Assembly: GCF_900460065.1 (NCBI RefSeq)
Contig: NZ_UAVD01000038.1
Coordinates: forward strand, 124,001-188,000
DNA from: Streptomyces griseus
Lineage (GTDB): Bacteria > Actinomycetota > Actinomycetes > Streptomycetales > Streptomycetaceae
Direction of reading: 5' to 3'
DNA: 64,000 bases
The position numbers and the translations under genes were made by a program. Shown here in pieces: positions 1 through 8,867 of this stretch; the first letter of the stretch is position 1, and each line of letters starts with the position of its first letter. The notes beneath the pieces are model-generated. The model saw only the letters and a program-made list of their open reading frames with translations. It was not told where the DNA came from and did no database searches.

Positions 1-32
1 GTCAGGCGTGCCCGTGCCTTCGAGGTGAACCC

Positions 33-563
33 GTGACCCGAGGTCCCGTCGACGTACTGATCCGCCTGCTCGACCCGGACGTGCCGATTCCGTCCTACGG
101 GCACCCGGGAGACGCCGGAGCCGACCTGGTGACCACCGAGGCCGCGGAACTCGCCCCCGGCGAGCGCGCGGTCCTCCCCACCGGGGTCTCCATCGCCCTG
201 CCCGACGGGTACGCCGCCTTCGTCCACCCGCGCTCCGGCCTCGCGGCCCGCTGCGGAGTGGCCCTCGTGAATGCCCCAGGGACGGTTGATGCCGGGTACC
301 GTGGGGAGATCAAGGTGATCGTGGTCAACCTCGATCCGCGCGAGAGCGTGCGATTCGAACGGTTCGACCGGATTGCCCAATTGGTTGTCCAGCAGGTCGA
401 GAAGGTGCGCTTCCACGAGGTGGCGGAACTTCCCGGCTCGGCGCGGGCCGAAGGGGGCTTCGGGTCCACCGGCGGCCACGCGTCGGTGGACGGCGCCGAG
501 GGCGGGATCACCCACGGTGGGAACAGCTACGCTTCGGTCGTATCCGACCGGGAAGGACAGTGA
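33..563 (+). CDS. dut: dUTP diphosphatase
   Basis: Cytosolic trimeric dUTPase that hydrolyses dUTP to dUMP and pyrophosphate, keeping uracil out of DNA and feeding dTMP synthesis. All five family motifs are visible in order: GDAGADL near residue 26, HPRSGLA near 65, the NAPGTVDAGYRGEI block with the catalytic Asp near 80-93, RFDRIAQLV near 110, and the C-terminal GGFGSTGGH near 140 that closes over the substrate. At 176 aa it is somewhat longer than usual because of a tail after motif 5. The GTG start is chosen because it gives the family N-terminus and lies just after a GAGGTG ribosome-binding-like stretch. The next gene starts 2 nt after the stop, so the two are probably cotranscribed. Confidence 0.95.
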   Translation: MTRGPVDVLIRLLDPDVPIPSYGHPGDAGADLVTTEAAELAPGERAVLPTGVSIALPDGYAAFVHPRSGLAARCGVALVNAPGTVDAGYRGEIKVIVVNLDPRESVRFERFDRIAQLVVQQVEKVRFHEVAELPGSARAEGGFGSTGGHASVDGAEGGITHGGNSYASVVSDREGQ

Positions 564-564
564 C

Positions 565-1338
565 GTGTTCGGACGTCGCAAGAAGAGTGGTTCCGCCGAG
601 GACGCGGCGGACGAGGTGCGCGAGGCCGAGCAGGTCGCCGACGAGCCCGAGGGCAGTGACGGAGCCGCCACGGGCGCCCGTCGGATGAACCTTCCGCCGG
701 CCCCCCGGCCGGACGGCCCCTGGGACAGCACCGAGGTCACCCAGCCCGGCGAGGGCCGGGTCGACCTGGGCGGCATCTTCGTGCCCGGGGTCGAGGGCAT
801 GGAGCTGCGCGTCGAGGTGGCCGGGGACGCGATCGTCGCCGCCACCGTGGTGCTGCGCGACAGCGCCATCCAGTTGCAGGCCTTCGCCGCCCCCAAGAAG
901 GAGGGCATCTGGGGCGAGGTCCGCGACGAGATCGCCTCGGGCATCACCCAGCAGGGCGGCATCATCGACGAGGTCGAGGGCCCGCTGGGCTGGGAGCTGC
1001 GCGCGCAGGTCCCCGTACAGCTCCCGGACGGCACGGGCGGTGTGCAGCTCGTGCGCTTCGTCGGCGTCGACGGGCCCCGCTGGTTCCTGCGCGGAGTGAT
1101 CTCCGGCCAGGGCGCCGTCCAGCCGGAGGCCGCCGGGCTGCTGGAGACGATCTTCCGGGACACCGTGGTCGTCCGCGGCGACGGCCCGATGGCCCCCCGC
1201 GACCCGATCGTCCTCAAGCTCCCCAACGACGCCCAGATGGTGCCCGAGGGCGTGCAGCAGGAGGACCAGGAGAGCTCGAAGTTCTCCGGCGGCATGGGCC
1301 AGCTCCAGCGCGGCCCCGAGATCACCGAGGTCCGCTAG
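565..1338 (+). CDS. DUF3710 domain-containing protein
   Basis: A 257-aa cytosolic actinobacterial protein of unknown function. It has a charged, low-complexity N-terminus (FGRRKK, then acidic stretches to about residue 45) followed by the conserved DUF3710 region, recognisable from VDLGGIFVPGVEGMELRVEV and the WFLRGVISG segment. The GTG start 2 nt after the dut stop is chosen over a much longer upstream reading frame that would overlap dut in another frame. The dut-DUF3710 pairing is widespread in Streptomyces, but no function follows from it. Confidence 0.88.
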   Translation: MFGRRKKSGSAEDAADEVREAEQVADEPEGSDGAATGARRMNLPPAPRPDGPWDSTEVTQPGEGRVDLGGIFVPGVEGMELRVEVAGDAIVAATVVLRDSAIQLQAFAAPKKEGIWGEVRDEIASGITQQGGIIDEVEGPLGWELRAQVPVQLPDGTGGVQLVRFVGVDGPRWFLRGVISGQGAVQPEAAGLLETIFRDTVVVRGDGPMAPRDPIVLKLPNDAQMVPEGVQQEDQESSKFSGGMGQLQRGPEITEVR

Positions 1339-1351
1339 GAAGTGTCCGCAA

Positions 1352-1385
1352 CGTCTCGTCGGCCGTCCGTCGGCCGGACGAGACG
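1352..1385. terminator. Hairpin after DUF3710 gene
   Basis: A 13-bp stem (CGTCTCGTCGGCC paired with its complement, one bulged G) with a short loop begins 14 nt after the stop codon. It is a likely factor-independent terminator without a clear U tract, as is common in Streptomyces. Confidence 0.6.
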
Positions 1386-1423
1386 CTGAGGACACGCCCC
1401 GGCGCCGGCCGCACCCCAGCACA

Positions 1424-1466
1424 GGCCGATGGGCCGCACCCTTTCCACGGGTGCGGCCCATCGGCC
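1424..1466. terminator. Perfect 18-bp hairpin upstream of ABC ATPase gene
   Basis: Two perfectly complementary 18-nt arms (1424-1441 and 1449-1466) flank a 7-nt loop. It is a second strong hairpin in the same intergenic gap, 77 nt ahead of the ABC ATPase start. It probably completes insulation from the dut transcript; an attenuator role in the leader of the downstream gene cannot be excluded. Confidence 0.6.
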
Positions 1467-1542
1467 ATTGCCCGGCCGCGTGCCGTACGCACATACTTGG
1501 CGGGCGACGACGCAGGCCACGTACGTACGACGGGGGAGCAGC

Positions 1543-2277
1543 ATGACCGAGAGCACCAGCGGGCAGTCCGGCACGGCCCTGGCCGAGGACCCGGCCCGCA
1601 CGGTCATGGTCACGGTCGAGGACCTGCACCGCTCGTACGGCAGCGGTGCGGCGGCCGTGCACGCCCTGCGCGGGGTCTCGTTCGAGATCCCCCGCGGCGA
1701 GCTGGTCGCGCTCAAGGGCCGCTCCGGCTCCGGCAAGACCACCCTGCTCAACCTGGTCGGCGGCCTGGACACCCCGGACGGCGGCCGGATCACCGTCGAC
1801 GGCACCGAGCTGTCGGGCCTCGGCGAGAAGGGGCTCCTGGAGCTGCGCCGGGACCGGGTCGGCTTCATCTTCCAGTCCTTCGGCCTCATCCCGATCCTGA
1901 CCGCCGCCGAGAACGTCGGCGTACCCCTGCGGCTGCGCAAGGCCGACCCGGCCGAGCGCGACGAGCGCGTCGCCCTGCTGCTCTCCCTCGTCGGCCTCGC
2001 CGACCACGCCGAGCAGCGCCCCGGCGAGCTCTCCGGCGGCCAGCAGCAGCGCGTCGCCATCGCCCGCGCCCTCGCCAACCGCCCCGCCCTCCTGATCGCC
2101 GACGAGCCCACCGGGCAGCTCGACGCCGAGACCGGGCTCGCCGTGATGGAACTGCTCCGCGCGGTCGTCCGCAGCGAGAACGTCACCGCCCTCGTCGCCA
2201 CCCACGACCCCCAGCTGCTGGGTCTCGCCGACCGGGTCCTGGAGCTGAGCGACGGCCACATCGTCGAACACGGCTGA
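1543..2277 (+). CDS. ABC transporter ATP-binding protein, MacB/LolD-type
   Basis: A 244-aa nucleotide-binding subunit of the LolD/MacB/FtsE-like class. Visible motifs are Walker A GRSGSGKTT near residue 61, Q-loop FIFQSFGLIPILTA, signature LSGGQQQRVAIARAL near 163, Walker B ALLIADEPTGQLD and the switch His in ATHDPQ. The ATG at 1543 is preferred over upstream in-frame codons because it follows GGGGGAGCAG and yields a normal-length protein. No permease gene lies next to it: a hairpin sits upstream and the divergent-looking gap to kdpD downstream is 178 nt. It must therefore partner with a membrane subunit encoded elsewhere or act in a non-transport role. Substrate unknown. Confidence 0.88.
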   Translation: MTESTSGQSGTALAEDPARTVMVTVEDLHRSYGSGAAAVHALRGVSFEIPRGELVALKGRSGSGKTTLLNLVGGLDTPDGGRITVDGTELSGLGEKGLLELRRDRVGFIFQSFGLIPILTAAENVGVPLRLRKADPAERDERVALLLSLVGLADHAEQRPGELSGGQQQRVAIARALANRPALLIADEPTGQLDAETGLAVMELLRAVVRSENVTALVATHDPQLLGLADRVLELSDGHIVEHG

Positions 2278-2455
2278 CGTTCTCCGGGGCCCCGCACCCG
2301 CCCCGGCGCGCATCAGAGTTCCGTCAATACGCTCCCCACCTGCACTCCCGGGACCGAACCACGGCCCCGGGCGGAGTAGCGTCGAGGACGGCAACCGCAC
2401 CGGGCGCCACCGGCCGTCGGGACGACAGAGCCGGACGGAAGAAGACAATGGGGCC

Positions 2456-4999
2456 ATGGGACGCGGCACACTCCGGATCTATCTCGGCGCGGCACCGGGC
2501 GTCGGCAAGACGTACGCGATGCTGTCCGAGGCGCACCGCAGGGTCGAGCGCGGGACCGACTGCGTGGTGGCGTTCGTGGAGCACCACGACCGGCCGCGGA
2601 CCGAGGTCATGCTGCACGGGCTGGAGCTGCTGCCGCGCCGTGAGCTGGAGTACCGGGGCACCGTCTTCACCGAGATGGACGTGGACGCGGTCCTGGAGCG
2701 CGCCCCGGCGGTGGCGCTGGTGGACGAGCTGGCCCACACCAACGTCCCCGGGTCCCGCAACGCCAAGCGCTGGCAGGACGTCGAGGAGCTGCTGAAGGCC
2801 GGGATCGACGTCATATCCACGGTCAACATCCAGCACCTGGAGTCGCTGGGCGACGTCGTGGAGTCGATCACGGGCGTCCGGCAGCGGGAGACGGTGCCCG
2901 ACGAGGTGGTGCGCCGGGCCGACCAGATCGAGCTGGTCGACATGTCGCCCCAGGCGCTGCGCCGCCGGATGGCGCACGGCAACATCTACCGGCCCGACAA
3001 GATGGACGCGGCCCTCTCGAACTACTTCCGCCCCGGCAACCTCACCGCCCTGCGCGAGCTGGCCCTGCTCTGGGTCGCCGACCGGGTCGACGAGTACCTC
3101 CAGCAGTACCGGGGCGAGCACAACATCCGCACCACCTGGCAGGCCCGCGAACGCATCGTCGTCGGACTGACCGGCGGGCCCGAGGGCCGCACCCTCATCC
3201 GCCGCGCCTCCCGGATGGCCGCCAAGGGCTCCGGCAGCGAGATCCTCGCCGTCTACATCGCCCGCAGCGACGGCCTGACCTCCGCGTCCCCGAAGGAGCT
3301 GGCCGTCCAGCGCACCCTGGTCGAGGACCTCGGCGGCACCTTCCACCACGTCATCGGCGACGACATACCCGCCGCCCTGCTGGAGTTCGCCCGCGGCGTC
3401 AACGCCACCCAGATCGTGCTGGGCTCCAGCCGCCGCAAGACCTGGCAGTACATCTACGGCCCCGGGGTCGGCGCGACCGTCGCCCGCGAGTCCGGGCCCG
3501 ACCTCGACGTCCACATCGTGACCCACGAGGAGGTCGCCAAGGGCCGCGGCCTGCCCATGGCGCGCGGCGCCCGGCTCGGCCGGGCCCGGATCCTCTGGGG
3601 CTGGCTCGTCGGCGTCGTCGGCCCCGTCCTGCTCGCGGTGGTGCTGCGCTCCATGGAGGACGCCCCCGGCCTCGCCAACGACGTCCTGCTCTTCCTCTTC
3701 CTGACGGTGGCAGCCGCCCTGCTCGGCGGGGTGCGGCCCGCGCTCGCCTCGGCCGCCGTCGGCTCCATGCTGCTGAACTACTGGTTCACCCCGCCCACCC
3801 ACACCCTGACCGTCCAGGACCCGGAGAACCTCGTCGCCATCGTGATCTTCTTCGCGGTGGCCGTGGCGGTCTCCTCCGTGGTGGACCTCGCGGCCCGGCG
3901 CACCCACCAGGCCGCCCGGCTGCGCGCCGAGTCGGAGATCCTCTCCTTCCTCGCGGGCAGCGTGCTGCGCGGCGAGACCGCCCTGGACGCCCTGCTGGAC
4001 CGGGTCCGCGAGACCTTCGCCATGGAGTCCGTCGCCCTGCTGGAGCGCAGCAGCGACGTCGAACCGTGGACCTGCGCCGGATACGTCGGGCCGGCGCCGG
4101 TGACCCGCCCCGAGGACGCCGACGTGGACATGCCGGTCGGCGACAACATGGCCCTCGCGCTGTCCGGCCGGGTGCTGCCCGCCGAGGACCGCCGGGTGCT
4201 CGGCGCGTTCGCCGCCCAGGCCGCCGTCGTCCTGGACCGCCAGCGCCTGGTCGGGGAGGCCGAGCAGGCCCGCAGGCTCGCCGAGGGCAACCGGATCAGG
4301 ACCGCCCTGCTCGCCGCCGTCAGCCACGACCTGCGCACCCCGCTGGCCTCCATCAAGGCGGCCGTCAGCTCGCTGCGCTCCGACGACGTCGCCTGGTCCG
4401 AGGAGGACGAGGCGGAGCTCCTGGAGGGCATCGAGGACGGCGCCGACCGGCTGGACCACCTCGTCGGCAACCTGCTGGACATGTCCCGCCTCCAGACCGG
4501 CACCGTCACCCCGCTGATCCGCGAGATCGACCTCGACGAGGTGGTCCCGATGGCGCTCGGCGGCGTCCCGGAGGGCAGCGTCGATCTCGACATCCCCGAG
4601 ACGCTGCCGATGGTCGCCGTGGACCCGGGACTCCTGGAGCGGGTCGTCGCCAACATCGTGGAGAACGCCGTCAAGTACAACCCCGGCCAGGAGCCCGTCG
4701 CCGTGGCCGCCAGCGCCCTCGGCGGCCGGGTCGAGCTGCGGGTCGTGGACCGCGGCCGGGGCGTCCCCGACGAGGCCAAGGAACGGATCTTCGAACCCTT
4801 CCAGCGGTACGGGGACGCCCCGCGCGGCGCCGGAGTGGGCCTCGGCCTCGCCGTCTCCCGGGGCTTCGCCGAGGCCATGGGCGGCACCCTCGACGCCGAG
4901 GACACCCCCGGCGGCGGGCTGACCATGGTCCTGACCCTCACCGCGGCGCCGGGCGGCGTCCGGACGGAGACCGAACTGCCGGCCCGGGCCACCTCATGA
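2456..4999 (+). CDS. kdpD: KdpD-family osmosensitive K+ channel histidine kinase
   Basis: An 847-aa membrane sensor kinase with KdpD architecture. It has an N-terminal KdpD domain with Walker A GAAPGVGKT (residues about 11-19) and the VDELAHTN motif, a Usp-like domain (about 225-365), four closely spaced membrane segments of the DUF4118 type (about 380-475), a GAF-like region (about 500-600), HisKA with SHDLRTPL (phospho-acceptor His near 624) and an HATPase domain with NIVENAVKYNPG and GVGLGLAVS. KdpD senses K+ limitation and phosphorylates KdpE. The gene is followed 121 nt later by the cognate regulator. No kdpFABC pump genes are present on either side, so the targets must lie elsewhere or include the nearby K+ genes. 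Confidence 0.93.
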   Translation: MGRGTLRIYLGAAPGVGKTYAMLSEAHRRVERGTDCVVAFVEHHDRPRTEVMLHGLELLPRRELEYRGTVFTEMDVDAVLERAPAVALVDELAHTNVPGSRNAKRWQDVEELLKAGIDVISTVNIQHLESLGDVVESITGVRQRETVPDEVVRRADQIELVDMSPQALRRRMAHGNIYRPDKMDAALSNYFRPGNLTALRELALLWVADRVDEYLQQYRGEHNIRTTWQARERIVVGLTGGPEGRTLIRRASRMAAKGSGSEILAVYIARSDGLTSASPKELAVQRTLVEDLGGTFHHVIGDDIPAALLEFARGVNATQIVLGSSRRKTWQYIYGPGVGATVARESGPDLDVHIVTHEEVAKGRGLPMARGARLGRARILWGWLVGVVGPVLLAVVLRSMEDAPGLANDVLLFLFLTVAAALLGGVRPALASAAVGSMLLNYWFTPPTHTLTVQDPENLVAIVIFFAVAVAVSSVVDLAARRTHQAARLRAESEILSFLAGSVLRGETALDALLDRVRETFAMESVALLERSSDVEPWTCAGYVGPAPVTRPEDADVDMPVGDNMALALSGRVLPAEDRRVLGAFAAQAAVVLDRQRLVGEAEQARRLAEGNRIRTALLAAVSHDLRTPLASIKAAVSSLRSDDVAWSEEDEAELLEGIEDGADRLDHLVGNLLDMSRLQTGTVTPLIREIDLDEVVPMALGGVPEGSVDLDIPETLPMVAVDPGLLERVVANIVENAVKYNPGQEPVAVAASALGGRVELRVVDRGRGVPDEAKERIFEPFQRYGDAPRGAGVGLGLAVSRGFAEAMGGTLDAEDTPGGGLTMVLTLTAAPGGVRTETELPARATS

Positions 5000-5120
5000 C
5001 GGCTCCCCGCCCCCCGTCGCGCCCCGGGGCGTACGCCGCCCGCCTCCCTGCCCGCCCCTCCGCTTCCCCGTCCAACGGGGTTCTTCCCTCCTCCCCGTGC
5101 AGCAGAAAGGCAGGTCCGCG

Positions 5121-5816
5121 ATGACCAGGGTGCTTGTGGTCGACGACGAGCCGCAGATCGTCCGCGCCCTCGTGATCAACCTGAAGGCGCGCCAGTACGA
5201 GGTCGACGCCGCGCCCGACGGGGCGACCGCCCTCCAGCTCGCCGCCGCCCGCCATCCCGACGTCGTCCTCCTCGACCTCGGGCTGCCCGACATGGACGGG
5301 GTCGAGGTGATCAGGGGCCTGCGCGGCTGGACCCGGGTGCCCATCCTCGTACTCTCGGCGCGCCACACCTCCGACGAGAAGGTGGAGGCCCTGGACGCCG
5401 GCGCGGACGACTACGTCACCAAGCCGTTCGGCATGGACGAGCTGCTGGCCCGGCTGCGCGCCTCGGTACGGCGGGCGGAACCGGTCGGTCAGGAAGGGGG
5501 AGCCGAGGACATCGCGCTGGTCGAGACGGCGGGCTTCACCGTCGACCTGGCCGCGAAGAAGGTGCACCGGGCCGGGCGCGACGTGCGGCTCACCCCCACC
5601 GAATGGCATCTGCTGGAGGTCCTCGTCCGCAACGGCGGCCGGCTGGTCAGCCAGAAGCAGCTGCTCCAGGAGGTCTGGGGCCCCTCGTACGGCACCGAGA
5701 CCAACTATCTGCGGGTCTACATGGCCCAGCTGCGCCGCAAGCTGGAGGCGGATCCCTCGCACCCCCGGCACTTCGTCACCGAACCGGGCATGGGCTACCG
5801 CTTCGAGCGCGGCTGA
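5121..5816 (+). CDS. kdpE: KdpE-family response regulator
   Basis: A 231-aa OmpR/PhoB-type response regulator. The receiver domain starts TRVLVVDDEPQ, with acidic pocket DD at 8-9, phospho-acceptor Asp52 in LLDLGLPDMDG, and the conserved Lys in YVTKPFG near 102. The C-terminal winged helix covers about 130-230 (LTPTEWHLLEVL, TNYLRVYMAQLRRKLE). The ATG at 5121 follows AGAAAGG at good spacing; an in-frame codon 24 nt upstream is disfavoured. It pairs with the kinase gene just upstream and would control K+ uptake genes in response to low K+ or osmotic stress. Confidence 0.93.
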   Translation: MTRVLVVDDEPQIVRALVINLKARQYEVDAAPDGATALQLAAARHPDVVLLDLGLPDMDGVEVIRGLRGWTRVPILVLSARHTSDEKVEALDAGADDYVTKPFGMDELLARLRASVRRAEPVGQEGGAEDIALVETAGFTVDLAAKKVHRAGRDVRLTPTEWHLLEVLVRNGGRLVSQKQLLQEVWGPSYGTETNYLRVYMAQLRRKLEADPSHPRHFVTEPGMGYRFERG

Positions 5817-5891
5817 CGGGCCCCGGGTCACTCTTTCGGGTGGTATCCCGACGCCTCCGTGTACCGCCCGCGGGACCGGTACCCTTCGGGT

Positions 5892-6308
5892 ATGAGTGCT
5901 GTTCCCCGATCCGAGAAAGCCGGGAAGGCGGCGAGACCTTCCGGGCGCTTCCGCCGTATGCTCGACCGGCTCTCCAGCTCCCAGGAGGACCTGGAGTCCC
6001 AGGAGCTGCAGGAGGACGCGCAGGCCACCGGATGCACCCGGATCTCCGAGTGCTCCGATCGGCAGATCGTGAAGGTGGCTGGTACGTTGCGGACCGTCAC
6101 CCTCCGTCCCCGGGCCGGAGTGCCCGCCCTGGAGGCGGAGCTCTTCGACGGCACCGAGCCGCTGGACGTGGTCTGGCTCGGCCGTCGTTCCATCGTCGGC
6201 ATCGAGCCCGGCCGCAGGATCATCGCCTCGGGGCGGGTCGCCATGAGCCATGGCCGCCGGGTGCTGTTCAACCCCACATACGAACTCCGACCGCTCGGCA
6301 AGGAGTAG
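5892..6308 (+). CDS. OB-fold nucleic acid binding domain protein
   Basis: A 138-aa protein common in actinobacteria and annotated by its OB-fold, similar to the anticodon-binding (tRNA_anti) type: IVKVAGTLRTVTLRPR, then ELFDGTEPLDVVWLGR, then GRRIIASGRVAMSHGRRVLFNP. Residues 1-45 are basic then acidic (SSQEDLESQELQED) and look disordered. The ATG at 5892 is chosen because the OB-fold is complete and the upstream GTG option adds only Arg/Pro-rich residues. It stops 3 nt before the next start, so it is probably an operon with the DUF3159 gene. Exact ligand unknown. Confidence 0.82.
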   Translation: MSAVPRSEKAGKAARPSGRFRRMLDRLSSSQEDLESQELQEDAQATGCTRISECSDRQIVKVAGTLRTVTLRPRAGVPALEAELFDGTEPLDVVWLGRRSIVGIEPGRRIIASGRVAMSHGRRVLFNPTYELRPLGKE

Positions 6309-6311
6309 CCG

Positions 6312-7103
6312 GTGACGTCTCTCGACAAGCCGACGTCCGAAACGGACCAGCCCCACCGCACGGACCCGCAGCACGCAGGCGGGAGGCACGCGGCCCAGCA
6401 GGACGACGAGACGAAGGCCGTCACCGAGGCCGCCCTCTTCGAGGCCTTCGGCGGCGTGCGCGGCATGGTGGAGACCGTCCTCCCCGGGCTGCTTTTCGTC
6501 ACGATCTTCACCATCAACAAGAACCTGAACGCCTCGGCCATCGCGGCCCTGGCGGTGTCCCTGGCCCTCGTCGTCGTGCGGCTGATCCGCCGCGACACCG
6601 TGAAGCACGCCTTCAGTGGCGTCTTCGGGGTGGCCTTCGGCGTCGTCTTCGCGAAGATGACGGGTGAGGCCAAGGACTTCTACCTGCCGGGCATGCTCTA
6701 CACCCTGGGGCTCGCGGTCGCCTACATCGGCACCGCGGTGGCCGGGGTGCCGCTGATCGGCCTGGTCCTCGGTCCGGTCTTCAAGGAGAACCTCTCCTGG
6801 CGGACCCGCAACCCGGGCCGGAAGAAGGCGTACACCAAGGCCAGTTACGCCTGGGGCTTCATCCTGCTCGCCAAGTGCGCGATCCTCTTCCCGCTCTACT
6901 GGTGGGCCGACACCACCGAATTCGGCTGGGTGCTCATCGCGCTGAAGATCCCGCCGTTCCTGCTGGCGGTCTATCTCACCTGGATCTTCCTCGCGAAGGC
7001 GCCGCCGCCCATCGACGTCTTCGCCGAGATGGAGGCCGAGGAACAGGCCGAGAAGGAGCGCAAGGCGCAGGCCGCCGCGGCGGTCCGCGACCCGGACGCC
7101 TGA
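6312..7103 (+). CDS. DUF3159 domain-containing membrane protein
   Basis: A 263-aa integral membrane protein of actinobacterial family DUF3159, function unknown. A polar N-terminal segment to about residue 45 is followed by about six hydrophobic segments, beginning with the AALFEAFGGVRGMVETVLPG motif typical of the family. Later segments include LYTLGLAVAYIGTAVAGVPL and ILLAKCAILFPLYWWAD. The C-terminus is charged (EMEAEEQAEKERKAQ) and probably cytosolic. The GTG start lies 3 nt after the OB-fold gene stop. The pairing with an OB-fold protein next to TrkA genes is conserved in Streptomyces, but no activity is established. Confidence 0.82.
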   Translation: MTSLDKPTSETDQPHRTDPQHAGGRHAAQQDDETKAVTEAALFEAFGGVRGMVETVLPGLLFVTIFTINKNLNASAIAALAVSLALVVVRLIRRDTVKHAFSGVFGVAFGVVFAKMTGEAKDFYLPGMLYTLGLAVAYIGTAVAGVPLIGLVLGPVFKENLSWRTRNPGRKKAYTKASYAWGFILLAKCAILFPLYWWADTTEFGWVLIALKIPPFLLAVYLTWIFLAKAPPPIDVFAEMEAEEQAEKERKAQAAAAVRDPDA

Positions 7104-7139
7104 CCCGGGAGCTCCGCGACCCGGACGCCGCAGGGCTTC

Positions 7140-7188
7140 ACAGGGAAGGGGCCCGCAACCGCTCGGCGGTTGCGGGCCCCTTCCCTGT
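7140..7188. terminator. Bidirectional terminator between convergent genes
   Basis: A 23-bp perfect stem with a 3-nt loop (arms 7140-7162 and 7166-7188) sits between the DUF3159 gene and the convergent trkA gene, 37 nt from one stop and 12 nt from the other. It should stop transcription from both sides. Confidence 0.8.
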
Positions 7189-7199
7189 CACTCCGCCGG

Positions 7200-7877
7200 T
7201 CAGTCCTCCGACGGATCGCGGCGGACCGACAACAGGTCCTCCAACTGCTCCTCGCGCGCCTGGGCGGCCACGAACAACAGCTCGTCACCGGACTCCAGCG
7301 ACTCCTCGGGGCTCGGCGTCAGCACCCGCGTACCCCGGATGATCGTCACCAGCGAGGTGTCCTCGGGCCAGGCGACGTCCCCGACCCGGGTACCGGCCAG
7401 CGCCGACTCCGGCGGCAGGGTCAGCTCCACCAGGTTGGCGTCCCCGTGGCTGAAACGCAGCAGCCGGACCAGATCACCGACGCTCACCGCCTCCTCGACC
7501 AGGGCCGACATCAGCCGCGGTGTCGAGACGGCGACGTCCACGCCCCAGGACTCGTTGAACAGCCACTCGTTCTTCGGGTTGTTCACCCGGGCCACCACAC
7601 GCGGCACGCCGTACTCCGTCTTGGCGAGCAGCGAGACGACCAGGTTGACCTTGTCGTCCCCGGTCGCGGCGATGACCACGTTGCACCGCTGCAGCGCCGC
7701 CTCGTCCAGCGAAGTGATCTCACAGGCGTCCGCGAGCAGCCACTCGGCCATCGGGACCCGCTCCACCGAGATGGCGGTCGGCGCCTTGTCGATCAGCAGC
7801 ACCTCGTGCCCGTTCTCCAGCAGCTCGGCGGCGATGGAACGGCCCACCGCGCCCGCCCCGGCAATCGACACACGCAT
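7200..7877 (-). CDS. trkA: TrkA-family potassium uptake regulator (second of pair)
   Basis: A 225-aa cytosolic RCK protein. RCK_N Rossmann domain begins VSIAGAGAVGRSIAAELLENG (GxGxxG near residues 6-11), with NAD/ATP-binding acidic residue in VLLIDKAP and the continuing ITSLDEAALQRC block. RCK_C domain follows from about 135 (LVELTLPPESALAGTRV). Proteins of this type gate K+ channels and transporters in response to nucleotides or c-di-AMP. The ATG overlaps the previous gene's stop by 1 nt (TGATG), which implies translational coupling with the other trkA gene. The two subunits may form a hetero-ring. Confidence 0.9.
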   Translation of the reverse strand: MRVSIAGAGAVGRSIAAELLENGHEVLLIDKAPTAISVERVPMAEWLLADACEITSLDEAALQRCNVVIAATGDDKVNLVVSLLAKTEYGVPRVVARVNNPKNEWLFNESWGVDVAVSTPRLMSALVEEAVSVGDLVRLLRFSHGDANLVELTLPPESALAGTRVGDVAWPEDTSLVTIIRGTRVLTPSPEESLESGDELLFVAAQAREEQLEDLLSVRRDPSED

Positions 7878-8545
7878 CAGTGACCGTCCTCCTCGGGACC
7901 CTGGGCGAAGGCCTCTTCGACCTTGGCGATCTCGTCCGTACGCATCATCACGTGGACCAGGTCGCCCTCCTGGAGGACGGTCTGCGAGCTCGGCAGTATG
8001 GCCTCGCCCAACCGGGTGAGGAAGGCGACGCGGACCCCCGTCTCCTCCTGGAGCGTGCTGATCTTGTGGCCGATCCAGGACGGCGTCGTGTGCACCTCGG
8101 CGAGCTGCACACCCCCGCTCGGATCGCGCCACAGGGGCTCGGCGCCCGAAGGCAGCAGCCGCCGCAGCATCTGGTCCGCCGTCCAGCGGACCGTCGCCAC
8201 GGTCGGGATGCCGAGACGCTGGTAGACCTCGGCGCGCCGGGGATCGTAGATCCGCGCCGCGACGTTCTCGATGGAGAACATCTCGCGGGCCACCCGGGCC
8301 GCGATGATGTTGGAGTTGTCGCCGCTGCTGACCGCCGCGAACGCCCCGGCGTCCTCGATCCCCGCCTCGCGGAGGGTGTCCTGGTCGAAGCCGACCCCGG
8401 TGACCCGGCGACCGCCGAAACCGGACCCGAGGCGACGGAACGCGGTGGGGTCCTGGTCGATCACCGCGACTGTGTGCCCCTGCTGTTCCAGGGTCTGCGC
8501 GAGAGCGGCTCCGACGCGCCCGCAGCCCATGATGACGATGTGCAC
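7877..8545 (-). CDS. trkA: TrkA-family potassium uptake regulator (first of pair)
   Basis: A 222-aa RCK protein and paralogue of the gene that follows. The N-terminus HIVIMGCGRVGAALAQTLEQ carries the GxGxxG dinucleotide fold, VAVIDQDP the acidic ribose-binding residue, and DNSNIIAARVAREMF the second half of RCK_N. RCK_C starts near residue 140 (LAEVHTTPSWIGHKI). It is the first gene of a two-gene minus-strand unit. It is divergent from a KimA-like K+ transporter across 322 nt, so the three genes plausibly form one K+ uptake module with the KdpD/KdpE pair 3 kb away. Confidence 0.9.
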   Translation of the reverse strand: MHIVIMGCGRVGAALAQTLEQQGHTVAVIDQDPTAFRRLGSGFGGRRVTGVGFDQDTLREAGIEDAGAFAAVSSGDNSNIIAARVAREMFSIENVAARIYDPRRAEVYQRLGIPTVATVRWTADQMLRRLLPSGAEPLWRDPSGGVQLAEVHTTPSWIGHKISTLQEETGVRVAFLTRLGEAILPSSQTVLQEGDLVHVMMRTDEIAKVEEAFAQGPEEDGH

Positions 8546-8867
8546 TGTGCGCCTACCCCGCCGTCCTGGTCATCCGGCTGACCTGCGAAAACACGCTGCT
8601 CACACTTCTCTCTCAGCTTGCTGGTCACACAACGGGACCGACGCCCGCGGCGCGGCCCGGAGTCGAGCTTATGCGCCGGGGCGGGCAATCCCTCATCCGA
8701 GTGTCCGCATCCTCGCGCACTCCGGCAAAGGGAAAGCAAAATAGGCCGAACGGGCGCAAGGATTGCGTTAAAGAATGGCGAGGCTTTCTCCGCCGACCGC
8801 AGGAGATTGCGGGGGCGCGTCGAAAGGGCGTGCGTTTTGGTCACGGGCTCCGCTTACGATCCTCAGC
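8546..8867. other. Divergent intergenic region trkA / kimA-like
   Basis: This gap must contain promoters for both the trkA pair and the K+ transporter gene. I see no clear riboswitch (no ydaO-type c-di-AMP motif I could recognise), no strong palindrome and no coding region. Confidence 0.5.

Noticed and set aside
508..2469. Long minus-strand open frame opposite DUF3710 and the ABC ATPase genes
   Set aside because: It covers three real features on the other strand, has Gly/Asp/Val-rich composition typical of antisense frames in high-GC DNA, and shows no domain.
2456..5816. A nearby kdpFABC pump operon
   Set aside because: No KdpA, KdpB or KdpC sequence is encoded anywhere in the window; only the sensor-regulator pair is present.
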